Shown here piece by piece: positions 17,290-25,651 of a DNA stretch of 64,000 nt. This stretch comes from Microbacterium sp. CPCC 204701 (GTDB taxonomy: Bacteria > Actinomycetota > Actinomycetes > Actinomycetales > Microbacteriaceae), in contig NZ_RRYE01000001.1 in the NCBI RefSeq assembly GCF_004010105.1, forward strand, positions 1-64,000. Direction: 5' to 3'. Position 1 is the first letter of the stretch. Each line of letters begins with the position of its first letter. The translations under genes were made by a program, and so were the position numbers. The notes below the pieces were generated by a model. That model was not told where the DNA came from and ran no database searches. It saw only the letters and a program-made list of their open reading frames with translations.

Positions 17290-19037
17290 GCGGTGCTCCC
17301 TTCAGGCTGGGACGCACCGACGAGGGTGCTCTCGAGTGCCGTTCTCGAGGACGCCTCGAGGAGGCGGCGCGTGTACTCCTGGGTGACCTCACGCTGACGC
17401 AGCTGCTCAGACGTGAGGTGCTCGACGATCTCGCCGCGGTACATGACATAGACCCGGTCACACATCGCAGCGATAACGTCGATGTCGTGCGAGATGAGCA
17501 GCACCGACATGTCGTGGTCGTCGTTGATCTGGCGGATCAGGCGCAGCACGTCGGCCTGCACCGTCACGTCGAGCGCCGTCGTCGGCTCGTCCGCGACGAG
17601 GAGCTTCGGCGTCGCGAGGAGTGCCATCGCGATCATGGCGCGCTGGCGCATGCCCCCCGAGAGCTCGTGCGGATACTGATGCATCCGCCGCTCCGGTTCG
17701 GTGACGCGCGCTTCGCGGAGCTTCTCGATGGCGAGCCGGTTGGCCTCCGCCCGGCTCACCCCACGATGCACGCGGATCGCCTCGGTGAGCTGCGGGCCGA
17801 GTCGCCTGGCCGGGTTGAAACACGAGGACGGATCCTGGAAGACGATCCCAAGGTCGAGTGCGAATGATCTCGGCGGCGCGGTGTCGGGCTCCATCCTCGT
17901 TCCCGCAACCTCCAGCTTCTTCCCCTCCCACACGAGTTCTGGCGGCAGAAGACGGGCGGCAGTCATGGCGGTGATGCTCTTTCCCGAGCCGGACTCACCG
18001 ACCAGCCCCACGATCTCCCCCTGCCCTACGCGCAGCGACACCCCCCGCACGAGCTCTGCTCCGCCGTCGATGCCGACGCGCACGTGCAGGTCCTCTACGA
18101 CGAGCGAGTCGCGCCTCTCGTCAATCCGATGCGGCGCCGCGGCATCCGTCGTCTTCGCACTCTTGACGCGCGCGCGGCGACGGAGCACCGCGCGGCGCGG
18201 TTCGCTCAAGGTCACCAGGCCGTCGCCGACCAGGCTGGCCGACAGTCCCGTGAACACGATCGCGATCGAAGGGGCGATCGCTCCACTGGGGTTCTGATAG
18301 ATGTCGCGCAGGCCGCTCGCCAAGAGCTGACCCCAGTCGATCGCCGGCGGCTGCACACCCAGCCCGATGAAGCTGAGCCCTGACATCGTGACGATCGCCG
18401 TCGACAGGCAGACCGACGTGAGGACAAGGACGGGCGACGCGATGTTCGGAATGATGTGCCGCGTCAGGACGCTCGGCCCGGGAACTCCGAGCAAATGCGA
18501 GGTGGTGACGAACTCACGCTGCCCGACCGCCGTCGCGAGCGTGTTGGTCAGCCGAGCGAACTGGGGCGAGAACGCGATGGCGATCGCGATGACGACGGTC
18601 ACCTCGCCGGGCATGAAGATCGCGGTGACCGCGAGCGCCACGATGATGGGCGGCAGCGCGAGCCAGAGGTCGATCGTGCGCGCGCCGAACCACGTTACGC
18701 GTGGCCCCGACACGACGAGAAGGGTGCCGAGCAGTCCGCCGGCGATGACGGCGCCCGCAGTCGCGAGAAAGCCCATGACGAGGGTCAGCCGCGTTGCAAC
18801 GAGCGTGCGCGCCAGCACGTCACGGCCCTGGGAGTCGGTGCCGAACAGATGCTCGGCCGAGGGCCCCGCACGCAACTCGCTGGAGCCGGCCATCGCGGCG
18901 TCGCCCCAGATGATCGGGGCGATGACCGCCAGGATGACGACGATGCCCAGCCCGATGAGCCCGACGACCAGCGATGCGGGTGGTCTGCGGCGGACGGGAG
19001 GCGCGACGATGGCCTTGACGGGGAGTGCGATGGCCAT
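17286..19037 (-). CDS. Fused ABC permease-ATPase (DppC-DppD-like)
   Basis: 583 residues that combine two subunits. Residues about 20-275 form a DppC-type permease ([48 protein letters not shown]). After a charged linker of about 35 residues, residues 311-583 form a DppD-type ATPase with Walker A GESGSGKS (347-354), signature ELSGGMRQR and Walker [13 protein letters not shown]. Such permease-ATPase fusions are known in actinobacterial peptide/nickel-type systems. Its start overlaps the DppB-like stop by one base (TGATG). Confidence 0.93.
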   Translation of the reverse strand: MAIALPVKAIVAPPVRRRPPASLVVGLIGLGIVVILAVIAPIIWGDAAMAGSSELRAGPSAEHLFGTDSQGRDVLARTLVATRLTLVMGFLATAGAVIAGGLLGTLLVVSGPRVTWFGARTIDLWLALPPIIVALAVTAIFMPGEVTVVIAIAIAFSPQFARLTNTLATAVGQREFVTTSHLLGVPGPSVLTRHIIPNIASPVLVLTSVCLSTAIVTMSGLSFIGLGVQPPAIDWGQLLASGLRDIYQNPSGAIAPSIAIVFTGLSASLVGDGLVTLSEPRRAVLRRRARVKSAKTTDAAAPHRIDERRDSLVVEDLHVRVGIDGGAELVRGVSLRVGQGEIVGLVGESGSGKSITAMTAARLLPPELVWEGKKLEVAGTRMEPDTAPPRSFALDLGIVFQDPSSCFNPARRLGPQLTEAIRVHRGVSRAEANRLAIEKLREARVTEPERRMHQYPHELSGGMRQRAMIAMALLATPKLLVADEPTTALDVTVQADVLRLIRQINDDHDMSVLLISHDIDVIAAMCDRVYVMYRGEIVEHLTSEQLRQREVTQEYTRRLLEASSRTALESTLVGASQPEGSTA

Positions 19038-20068
19038 CAGGCTGCCTTGCTCTTCGTCAGGACTCGGGGGTCGAGGACCCCGAGGAGGATGTCGACGGCC
19101 AGGTTGACCAGAGCCGCGAGGAGGCCGAGCGTGAGGATGATGCCCTGGATCGCGGGGTAGTCGCTCGAGAGGATGGATTGCACGATCTGGGTTCCGAGTC
19201 CGGGGATGTTGAAAACGTTCTCGACGATGACGGTGCCGCCGAGGAGGGCGACGAGGAGGATCCCGCCCATCGTCAGCGAGCTGGTGGCGATGTTAGGCAG
19301 CGCATGGCCGAAGAGAAGCCGTCCTTCCGAGATGCGTTTGCTCCGAGCAGTCGCGATGTACTCCTGTCCCAGAACGGAGCGGGTCTCATTGCGCGCGATG
19401 CGCGACATCACGGCGGCCGGCGCGAGGCCGACCGCGATCGCCGGCAGGATGAGGCCGTTGAAGCCCTGGCCGCCCTGCGCCGGCAGCCACTGCAGCGTCA
19501 GCGCGAAGACCATGACAAGGATCGTGCCCGTGATGTACTCCGGGATCGCCCCGAGGAACCCAGCGGCTGCGTTGTAGGCGCCGGCGATCACCTTGCTCCC
19601 ACCCCGCCGCTCCGCGAAGGCCACCGCGATGCCGACGGGAAAGCCGACGATGAGGACGACGACGAGCCCGCCGACCGCGACCGCCGCCGTGAGCGGAAGT
19701 CGCTGGCCGATGAGTTCGACGATCGGCTGCTGCGTGACGAAGGAATTTCCGAGGTCTCCGCCTAGGAGGCCCGACACGTAGTTCCACGCCTGAAGGAGGA
19801 ACGGGTCGTTCAGGCCCAGCCGCTCGCGGACGACCTCGACCTGTTCCTGGGTCGCGGTCACTCCGACGATGTTGCGGGCGGGATCGCCCGGCACGAACTG
19901 GATCAGCAGAAAGGTGATCGCCAGCAGCGCGACGACGACCCCCAGGAGCCCGCCGAGCCGCCCGAGTATGTAGCGCGTCCAGAGGTGGGTCGCGCTGCGC
20001 TTCCCCCTCCGGGGCTCGGCCGAGAGGCCGGATGTCTGGATGTCCGGTGCCACCACCAGGTTGGTCAT
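19037..20068 (-). CDS. Peptide-type ABC transporter permease (DppB-like)
   Basis: 343 residues. An N-terminal helix (LGGLLGVVVALLAITFLLIQF) with VPGDPARNIVG is followed by a permease domain of about five helices and the EAA-type loop VLGQEYIATARSKR. ATG 20068 follows GAGAGGA; an upstream in-frame codon lacks a site. Lies 37 bases after the binding-protein gene. Confidence 0.92.
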   Translation of the reverse strand: MTNLVVAPDIQTSGLSAEPRRGKRSATHLWTRYILGRLGGLLGVVVALLAITFLLIQFVPGDPARNIVGVTATQEQVEVVRERLGLNDPFLLQAWNYVSGLLGGDLGNSFVTQQPIVELIGQRLPLTAAVAVGGLVVVLIVGFPVGIAVAFAERRGGSKVIAGAYNAAAGFLGAIPEYITGTILVMVFALTLQWLPAQGGQGFNGLILPAIAVGLAPAAVMSRIARNETRSVLGQEYIATARSKRISEGRLLFGHALPNIATSSLTMGGILLVALLGGTVIVENVFNIPGLGTQIVQSILSSDYPAIQGIILTLGLLAALVNLAVDILLGVLDPRVLTKSKAA

Positions 20069-20105
20069 GGTCGTCCTCTCAGCCGAGCCGTCCAAGGTCC
20101 GTCAG

Positions 20106-21671
20106 TCAGTCCGCGATCCGGATGGTTCCGGCGCGGACGAAGCCTTTCGACACCATGGCGGTCACGCCGGGCGCGAAGACAACCGTCGCCGGGGCGGTCG
20201 CGAGCGGCAGGACGTCCATGTTCTCCAGGAGGAGCTGCTGGTACTGCGCCATGGCGGCGCAGCTCTCCCCACCGGTGGTCGCGCGGGCTACGGCGAGCGC
20301 GGCGTCGGCCTCCGGGTTCGAGACGGCCGACAGATTCTGTCCGTTCGGCGGTACCGAGCCCGTGAAGAAGTTCGCTCCCGACAGGAGGTTGGAGGAGGTG
20401 TTCGCGAAGACGAGGATCGTGACGTCCCAGTCGTTCAGCGGAGTGAACAGCCCCGAAACCCACTGCTGGTTGTTGAGGTTCTGGAACGACACGTCGGCTC
20501 CAGCCTCCTGCAACGCGGACTGCACGTACGCGTTGCCGTCGCCGCCCGCGAGGAGCGTGGTCCCGTTGACCGCGAGCGAGAGACCCTCGAGGACCTTGGA
20601 TGCCGCGTCCGGGTCGTATGCGGGGTACAGGTCGGCGAGCGACTCGTCGTAGCACTCGTAGGTCGGGTCGCCCAGGTTCGTGATGAGCTCGCCCGCGCCA
20701 TAGCTCTGCACGTCGTTGAGACGCGAGATATCCAGCGCCTGCGCGATCGCGCGGCGGACTGCGGGATCCGCAGTGGGATGCCCCTCGGTGTGGTTGAACA
20801 TGAGGAAGGTGTCGGACTGGTTCGACACGGTCTTCGTCCAGTCAGCTTGACCAGCGGCGCGCTCCCACGCGTCGGTCGTGTACGCGGCGATCTGCATGTC
20901 GCCGGTCGTCTGCAGATTGGCGCGAGTGTTCTCGTCCTCGACGACCTCCATGACAAGCGTCGCAGGCCGCGCTCCCTCCGTCGGGACGCCTGCGAACTCG
21001 GGTCCCCACTCGTAGTCGTCGCGACGTGTGAACGTGTAGCTCGCGCCCGCGATCTGCGAGTCGGCGACGAAGCCACCCGTGCCGTTCGAGCCCGTCGTGA
21101 GCGCGCTCGGGTCATCCGTGCCGGCGGAGCAGACGATGCCTGTGTAGCCGACGGTGAGCCCGGAGAGGAGGCCCGAGAAGGGTGCATCAAGCTGGATCGT
21201 CACCGTCTGACCGTCGGCCGTCGCCGTCGCCGTGTTGCCCGCCCCGATGACGTTCGAGAGGAAAGGCGCGGCGGTTTCCGGCGCAAAGAAGCGGTTGAGC
21301 GAGTTCGCTACGACCTCGCCGGTGAGCTCCTCGCCGTCGGAGCACGTCACGCCGTCACGGATCGTGAAGAGACCGGAGTCAGCCGTGACGTCCCAGTCAG
21401 TCGCGAGCCCCGGGACAACAGTGCCGTCCGCGTCGAGTGCGACGAGGGTGTCGTACATCGACCACATTACGACGACGTCCTGGAAGGAGGCGCCCAGCGC
21501 GGGGTCGTACGATGTGACGGGACCGTCGAGCTGCATCGTGAGAGTGTCGCTTGCGGTCGAGCCCGCGCTATCGCCCGGTGTGCAGGCGGTGAGAGCGAGC
21601 GCGGCAGCCGCGCTCATTGCGATAAGGCCTGCGCCGGTGCGTGTGCGAAAGGTGGAGCGCCGTGAGATCAT
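20106..21671 (-). CDS. ABC transporter substrate-binding lipoprotein (SBP_bac_5 type)
   Basis: 521 residues. Lipoprotein signal with lipobox LTAC (Cys30), so anchored outside the membrane. The body is a family 5 peptide-type binding protein (YDTLVALDADGTVVPGLATD, FTIRDGVTCSDGEEL, AVRRAIAQALDISRL). ATG 21671 lies 5 bases after GAAGGA. First gene of an eight-gene minus-strand operon. The ligand is probably a peptide or peptide-like amide given the linked hydrolases. Confidence 0.93.
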   Translation of the reverse strand: MISRRSTFRTRTGAGLIAMSAAAALALTACTPGDSAGSTASDTLTMQLDGPVTSYDPALGASFQDVVVMWSMYDTLVALDADGTVVPGLATDWDVTADSGLFTIRDGVTCSDGEELTGEVVANSLNRFFAPETAAPFLSNVIGAGNTATATADGQTVTIQLDAPFSGLLSGLTVGYTGIVCSAGTDDPSALTTGSNGTGGFVADSQIAGASYTFTRRDDYEWGPEFAGVPTEGARPATLVMEVVEDENTRANLQTTGDMQIAAYTTDAWERAAGQADWTKTVSNQSDTFLMFNHTEGHPTADPAVRRAIAQALDISRLNDVQSYGAGELITNLGDPTYECYDESLADLYPAYDPDAASKVLEGLSLAVNGTTLLAGGDGNAYVQSALQEAGADVSFQNLNNQQWVSGLFTPLNDWDVTILVFANTSSNLLSGANFFTGSVPPNGQNLSAVSNPEADAALAVARATTGGESCAAMAQYQQLLLENMDVLPLATAPATVVFAPGVTAMVSKGFVRAGTIRIAD

Positions 21672-21721
21672 GTGATTCCTTCGGGTGAGGACCACGACGA
21701 ACTGGATGCCGAGGTTCAACG

Positions 21722-21755
21722 GGACAACATCTTCATTAAATTGAAGATGTTGTCC
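21722..21755. promoter_or_regulatory. 34-bp inverted repeat upstream of the peptide-ABC operon
   Basis: Perfect 14-base arms GGACAACATCTTCA and TGAAGATGTTGTCC are separated by TTAAAT. The repeat begins 50 bases before the binding-protein start. A TATAAG-like -10 (minus strand) adjoins its distal arm, so a bound protein would block transcription. The neighbouring XRE-cupin protein is the natural candidate. An RNA hairpin in the leader is an alternative. Confidence 0.7.
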
Positions 21756-21855
21756 TTATACTGAACCCCCCTCGTTTCAGGCAGCGGCGCCGTCTTGTTT
21801 CGGGTGCGTTAACACCGCCGGCCCGGGCTGCAGCGGGCGATGAGCTCCGGCCAAG

Positions 21856-22467
21856 TCAGAACGACGGCGGAGTCATCGCGCCGATGAGGACAGCGAGACG
21901 CCCCGTGGTATTCGCGTACCAGTGCGGCACGGAAGCGTCGTACGTGAGCGAGTCCCCCTCTTCGAGCCCGTACCGCTCACCCGAGACCACCACGAGGAGC
22001 GACCCCTCGACCACGATGATGCACTCCTCGCCCTCGTGCACATAAGGAACGGTCTCGTTGCTCCACCCGGCAGCGATCTGGGCGCGGATCATGCCGAGCT
22101 TCCCGTTCATGCTCGGCGTGAGCAGCTCGTAGACCATGTCGTGCTCCGAGAGGAGCAGACGGCGGCGCGACCCCGCGCGAACAACCTCTGCTGCCTTCTG
22201 CTCCGGCTCCTGCCCCCCGAAGAACTCGCCGACCTTCACACCGAGTGAGTGCGCGAGCTTGATGAGGGTGTTATAGGACGGGTTCCCCTGACCGCGCTCG
22301 ATCTGGCTGATGAGACCGATGCTGACGTCGGCGGCCCCGGCGAGCTCTGCGAGAGTAAGGCCGGCATCCGCCCGAAGCGCTCGCAGGAGCTGCCCTAGCT
22401 GCCGCATGGGCAGCTCATCGACCTGATCTACGCTCGCAGAGGCGCCATGCGAATCCGCGGAGGTCAT
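21856..22467 (-). CDS. XRE-family regulator with cupin domain
   Basis: 203 residues. HTH at about 23-78 (LGQLLRALRADAGLTLAELA, then VSIGLISQIERGQGNPSYNT), then a C-terminal cupin (WSNETVPYVHEGEECIIVVEG, YGLEEGDSLTYDASVPHWYAN). This class (PuuR/SutR-like) senses small metabolites and controls adjacent transport and catabolic operons. ATG 22467 is preferred over 22473 because GGAAGG sits 6 bases before it. It lies just upstream of the peptide-ABC operon on the same strand. Confidence 0.9.
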   Translation of the reverse strand: MTSADSHGASASVDQVDELPMRQLGQLLRALRADAGLTLAELAGAADVSIGLISQIERGQGNPSYNTLIKLAHSLGVKVGEFFGGQEPEQKAAEVVRAGSRRRLLLSEHDMVYELLTPSMNGKLGMIRAQIAAGWSNETVPYVHEGEECIIVVEGSLLVVVSGERYGLEEGDSLTYDASVPHWYANTTGRLAVLIGAMTPPSF

Positions 22468-22473
22468 ACCCAT

Positions 22474-22794
22474 CCTTCCGAGCCGGGACGCTCAACTGGC
22501 ATCGGCGGTCCGTTTTGCCCGCTCGCCCAATTCTGCATCATGACGCGTCTGAGGGTCGGATGAAGGTCCGTGGCCCATGTCGGATGCTGGTTGCGTGCGA
22601 TTCCGCCACTCAAATACAACCGGAACATCAAGCACCGCGTCCGGGTCGACCGTGTTAACAGTGACTTGGAGAGCTCGGAGCCTGACCCGGTTCCCGGACG
22701 TTCTTGTGACTTGAGCGTGCCGCGATGTGTGCGACGGACTGAAGGGCTCCGTAATCGGCGGTGCTGAGGTCCGCCGGCTGGTGTGCGAGCGGCG
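22474..22794. other. Intergenic stretch without a recognisable gene
   Basis: About 320 bases between the XRE regulator and an IS3 fragment. Open frames here have no recognisable domains or convincing start sites. It probably carries the XRE promoter and insertion-sequence debris. Confidence 0.4.
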
Positions 22795-22926
22795 CTAGTC
22801 ATAGAAGCCCTCGATCCACTCGACCATGACCGATGCGAGCTGAACCCTTGAGCCCCAGACGGAGCGGTCGAGGAGTTCGCGATCCATGGTCGACCAGAAG
22901 CTCGCGACGAGCGCGTTTGTCAACGC
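22795..22926 (-). mobile_element. IS3-family orfB C-terminal fragment
   Basis: The minus strand encodes LTNALVASFWSTMDRELLDR and VMVEWIEGFYD, then a stop. This matches the end of IS3 orfB integrases (FWSTMQRELLD ... EWIEGFYNP). The catalytic residues and the rest of the element are missing, and the stop comes just before the usual NPxRRH tail. Confidence 0.7.
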
Positions 22927-23164
22927 TGGAGGTGACTCTGCCCATGGACCCGACGAGTCCGGCTTGGCGTAGCCGGCGCCCGAGCCAGCCAGTGTGTTGC
23001 GCTGCGACGGGGACGTGACACCCGAGCCGCGAACTACACGCGCCCAGGTACGTCGCCGACTGACGATCCGCGTGATACCGCTGACCCGCAACCCTCCAAA
23101 ACTTCAGGTACCTTTCGACTGCCAGCACCGCTGCGTTGCTCAGGCGGCTTCACTCGACAGCGAT

Positions 23165-23930
23165 TGGACAGGTTGCCTCGGCGATCGCAATCAGCGGACC
23201 TTCGACGCTGCCGCCGGTTTGGACGAGTTCCTCCGCCGCGCGAGCGACGATCTCGAAACGGGGCGCCAGTGGCGAGTCATAATTCTGGCATCCCGGGCGC
23301 CGTCGCGGGCTTCGCATGCGTCGAGGAACTCGCGGTGCTCGGCGAGACCCTCATCGTGACGTTCTCTCACCCGCGCGAAGGCCATCGGCAAATATGATGG
23401 GGTGGAGTCGTGAATGCTCCGGAGCATGTTGGCCAGTCGCGGTGAGCGCGCGCACTCGTACAGATAGGAATGGAATGCACGATTCAGCGAGAAGTACGTC
23501 TCGAAATCGACGGCTTCCATCTCACTCTGCAACCGCCGCGCCTCGACGAGCTCGTCCTCGGTAATGCGCTCGGCGACCAGCCGGGCGCAGTGGGGCTCGA
23601 GCAATTCGCACAGCTCCGCCATTTCCCGGACCTCGTCAGGGTCGATCCGCCGGACTGTATCGCCTTTGCGCGGACTCAGCTTCAGCAGACCCTCGGAATG
23701 CAGGTCGCGCATAGCTTCACGCACCGGGGTCGGACTGACGTTCAGCAGCTATCCCTCGGCAACCTTTTTCGCAGCAGCGAGTGTGCAGGTGAGGCTAGCT
23801 AGTCCGCGGTACTGGCGACTTTCGGAGCCCCACCAGGCGTTGCGATCCCGGGTGGTGATGTAGAAATACGCCGGTACGATCCTCGAAAGCTGCTCATCCC
23901 GAAACTCCCGGTAACTAACAGGCTCCACGT
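23165..23930 (-). pseudogene. GntR-FCD regulator, disrupted
   Basis: VSPTPVREAMRDLHSEGLLK (recognition helix and wing) and an FCD domain (ELCELLEPHCARLVAERI, LNRAFHSYLYECARSPRLAN, LAEHREFLDACEARDG) are clear. An amber codon at 23749-23751 lies just upstream of the recognition helix, and a frameshift near 23264 changes the C-terminus; the other frame reads FEIVARAAEELVQ. Upstream of the amber the same frame stays open to a GTG near 23931, but that stretch (VEPVSYREFRDEQLSRIVPA) does not resemble a GntR N-terminus and may come from another gene. Non-functional regulator. Confidence 0.75.
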
Positions 23931-24113
23931 TGATCCCCTCGCCAGCAGACTATCGATACCGAGTATCGGAGGGCGGTCGCCGCGAGGGCTCGGTGGGAGT
24001 TCAGTGCGCTTCTCGATGCAGGTGTTCGCAGATTCTTCGCAAATCGCGGGTCTTCGAGAAAGCTATGGCCCGCGATCCCAGTGTTTTCAAGGGATCGAGG
24101 GCCACGGACCAGA

Positions 24114-24135
24114 GCGGAGACGGAGGGATTTGAAC
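24114..24135 (-). other. tRNA 3'-end relic, candidate attachment site
   Basis: On the minus strand, TTCAAATCCCTCCGTCTCCG is the T-loop, 3' half of the T-stem, 3' acceptor strand and discriminator of a tRNA (serine-like ending). The T-stem 5' half does not pair properly and there is no anticodon arm or 5' acceptor strand. Such fragments are left at the distal end of elements integrated into tRNA genes. By its orientation the element would lie at higher coordinates, where cargo and conjugation genes are found. Confidence 0.55.
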
Positions 24136-24643
24136 TCCGTATGCTGCTACTTTGCTCCGCCACGTTCGAGTGCGTTCGCTTTGTTATGACGCGATCGCGA
24201 GCCCCGCTGGACCACGTTCAGCAGGACTCAAAGACGCTCAGGTTTACGCGATTCTTACGCAGGCGAGAGACGCCTCAGGGCTTCGAAGAAGCGGAAGCGA
24301 CGCGACACGCCTGTGCGCATGGCCCCCCGGAACGGGCACCTTGCGCGGGCGCGGTTTACGGGCATGCTAGACCTGAGCGGGCCGGAGGGCTCCTCAAGGA
24401 CGAACGTCCGAACGCTCAGCGACCCTCTCGCGAACACGGTCGGTGCCCGCAGTTAGACCGATCTGAGCGGTCGCGTCGAATGACACGGATGAACTGATAG
24501 ACACATCAGTCGGCCCTCGAATGGGCGCTCACTGTGGGGAGACGCGAGTTCGGGGAGGCTGGCGTACCCGAGCACCGGACCGCAATGTCGGACCCCCTTC
24601 GTAGACTGCAAAGGCCAGCCCGACCGAAGCGGAGCACGCCCCG
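24136..24643. other. Non-coding region before the CBASS operon
   Basis: No convincing gene. It holds a small dyad ACTGAT-AGACAC-ATCAGT (24493-24510), about 130 bases before the first CBASS gene, that could mark the operon promoter. The Shine-Dalgarno region of the CD-NTase gene (AAGCGGAGC, about 24627-24635) is modest. Confidence 0.4.
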
Positions 24644-25651
24644 ATGGCTCACCTGAAACAGCAGTTCAAGGATGCGTTGAGCTCCATCGAGCCCGGCGAT
24701 GACAAAGCCAATGCACCGGAGGCGCATCGGTTAGTCCGCGAAGCGCTCGTGGGTGACGCCAAGCTCGCCGAGTACGGGGTGAACCCAGTGCTGATCGGGT
24801 CCTACAAGCGAAGCGTGTCTATCAAGCGGGTGAAAGACGTTGACGTGTTCGTCCGTCTCCCCGATCTGCCGAGCGACGTCACGTCGAATGAAATCCTCGA
24901 CCGGGTCTTTACCGTCCTCCATGCCGAGTTCGGGCGTGATGACGACGGGCATCAGCGGACCAAGCGACAGGATCGAAGTCTGCAGGTCTCGTTCCCCGAC
25001 TACGACCTCTACGTCGATGCCGTTCCCGCGCGCCCCCATTGGGATGGCGAGACGTGGGAGATCCCGCAGAAGGGCGATGACAACCAGTGGGTGCGCACCA
25101 ACCCCGAATCGCTGACGTCTCTGTCGACCGCGATGAACACCGCGCACGACGGCTACTACGTCCCGACGGTGAAGCTGCTCCGCCAGACCCGGCGCTCTCT
25201 TCTCGGCAAGAAGAAGCCGGGGGGATTCTTCTTTGAGGTCGCCACATACCAGGCCTTCGCCTCGGGTCTGGTGACGGGGAGCGATCACGCGGAGTACTAC
25301 GTCTCGGCGCTCGACGAGGTGAGCAAGATCGTCGAGAACTTCGTCACTTACGGCATCGCGGTCAGCGACCCCACGCTCCCCGGGCACGCCATCAGCATCC
25401 GCGCGACCGATGATGAACTGGAGGCAGCTCGGAGTCGATTCATCGACGCCGCCGCCGACGCGCGGGACGCGCTCGGTGAGGAGGATGAGGGCAAAGCTGC
25501 GCTCGCGTTCCAGAAGCTGCTCGGCAAGAACGGCGACGACGACACCGTCTTCCCGATGCCGCCGGGCTTCAACGACGACGGATCGAAGCGGGAGTTCGCG
25601 ATTTCCGCTGGTGAACGAGTCGTGCCGGCGGGCGCCAGGACCTTCGGTTGA
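24644..25651 (+). CDS. CBASS CD-NTase (cyclic oligonucleotide synthase)
   Basis: 335 residues. The nucleotidyltransferase core is complete: GSYKRS (Gly52-Ser53), then KDVDVF (Asp65, Asp67), and the third carboxylate in LYVDAV (Asp125). Together with the downstream ligase, JAB, TIR and SAVED modules this identifies a cGAS/DncV-like nucleotidyltransferase that makes a cyclic nucleotide on phage infection. The C-terminus ends ...GARTFG. A terminal glycine is what a Cap2-type ligase would adenylate and conjugate. The subclade and the nucleotide made cannot be read from sequence. Stop overlaps the next start (TTGA). Confidence 0.92.
   Translation: MAHLKQQFKDALSSIEPGDDKANAPEAHRLVREALVGDAKLAEYGVNPVLIGSYKRSVSIKRVKDVDVFVRLPDLPSDVTSNEILDRVFTVLHAEFGRDDDGHQRTKRQDRSLQVSFPDYDLYVDAVPARPHWDGETWEIPQKGDDNQWVRTNPESLTSLSTAMNTAHDGYYVPTVKLLRQTRRSLLGKKKPGGFFFEVATYQAFASGLVTGSDHAEYYVSALDEVSKIVENFVTYGIAVSDPTLPGHAISIRATDDELEAARSRFIDAAADARDALGEEDEGKAALAFQKLLGKNGDDDTVFPMPPGFNDDGSKREFAISAGERVVPAGARTFG

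Noticed and set aside
24136-24500. Plus-strand frame of about 138 codons before the CD-NTase
   Set aside because: It starts within the tRNA relic region, lacks a ribosome site and is Arg-rich. Not a CBASS gene.
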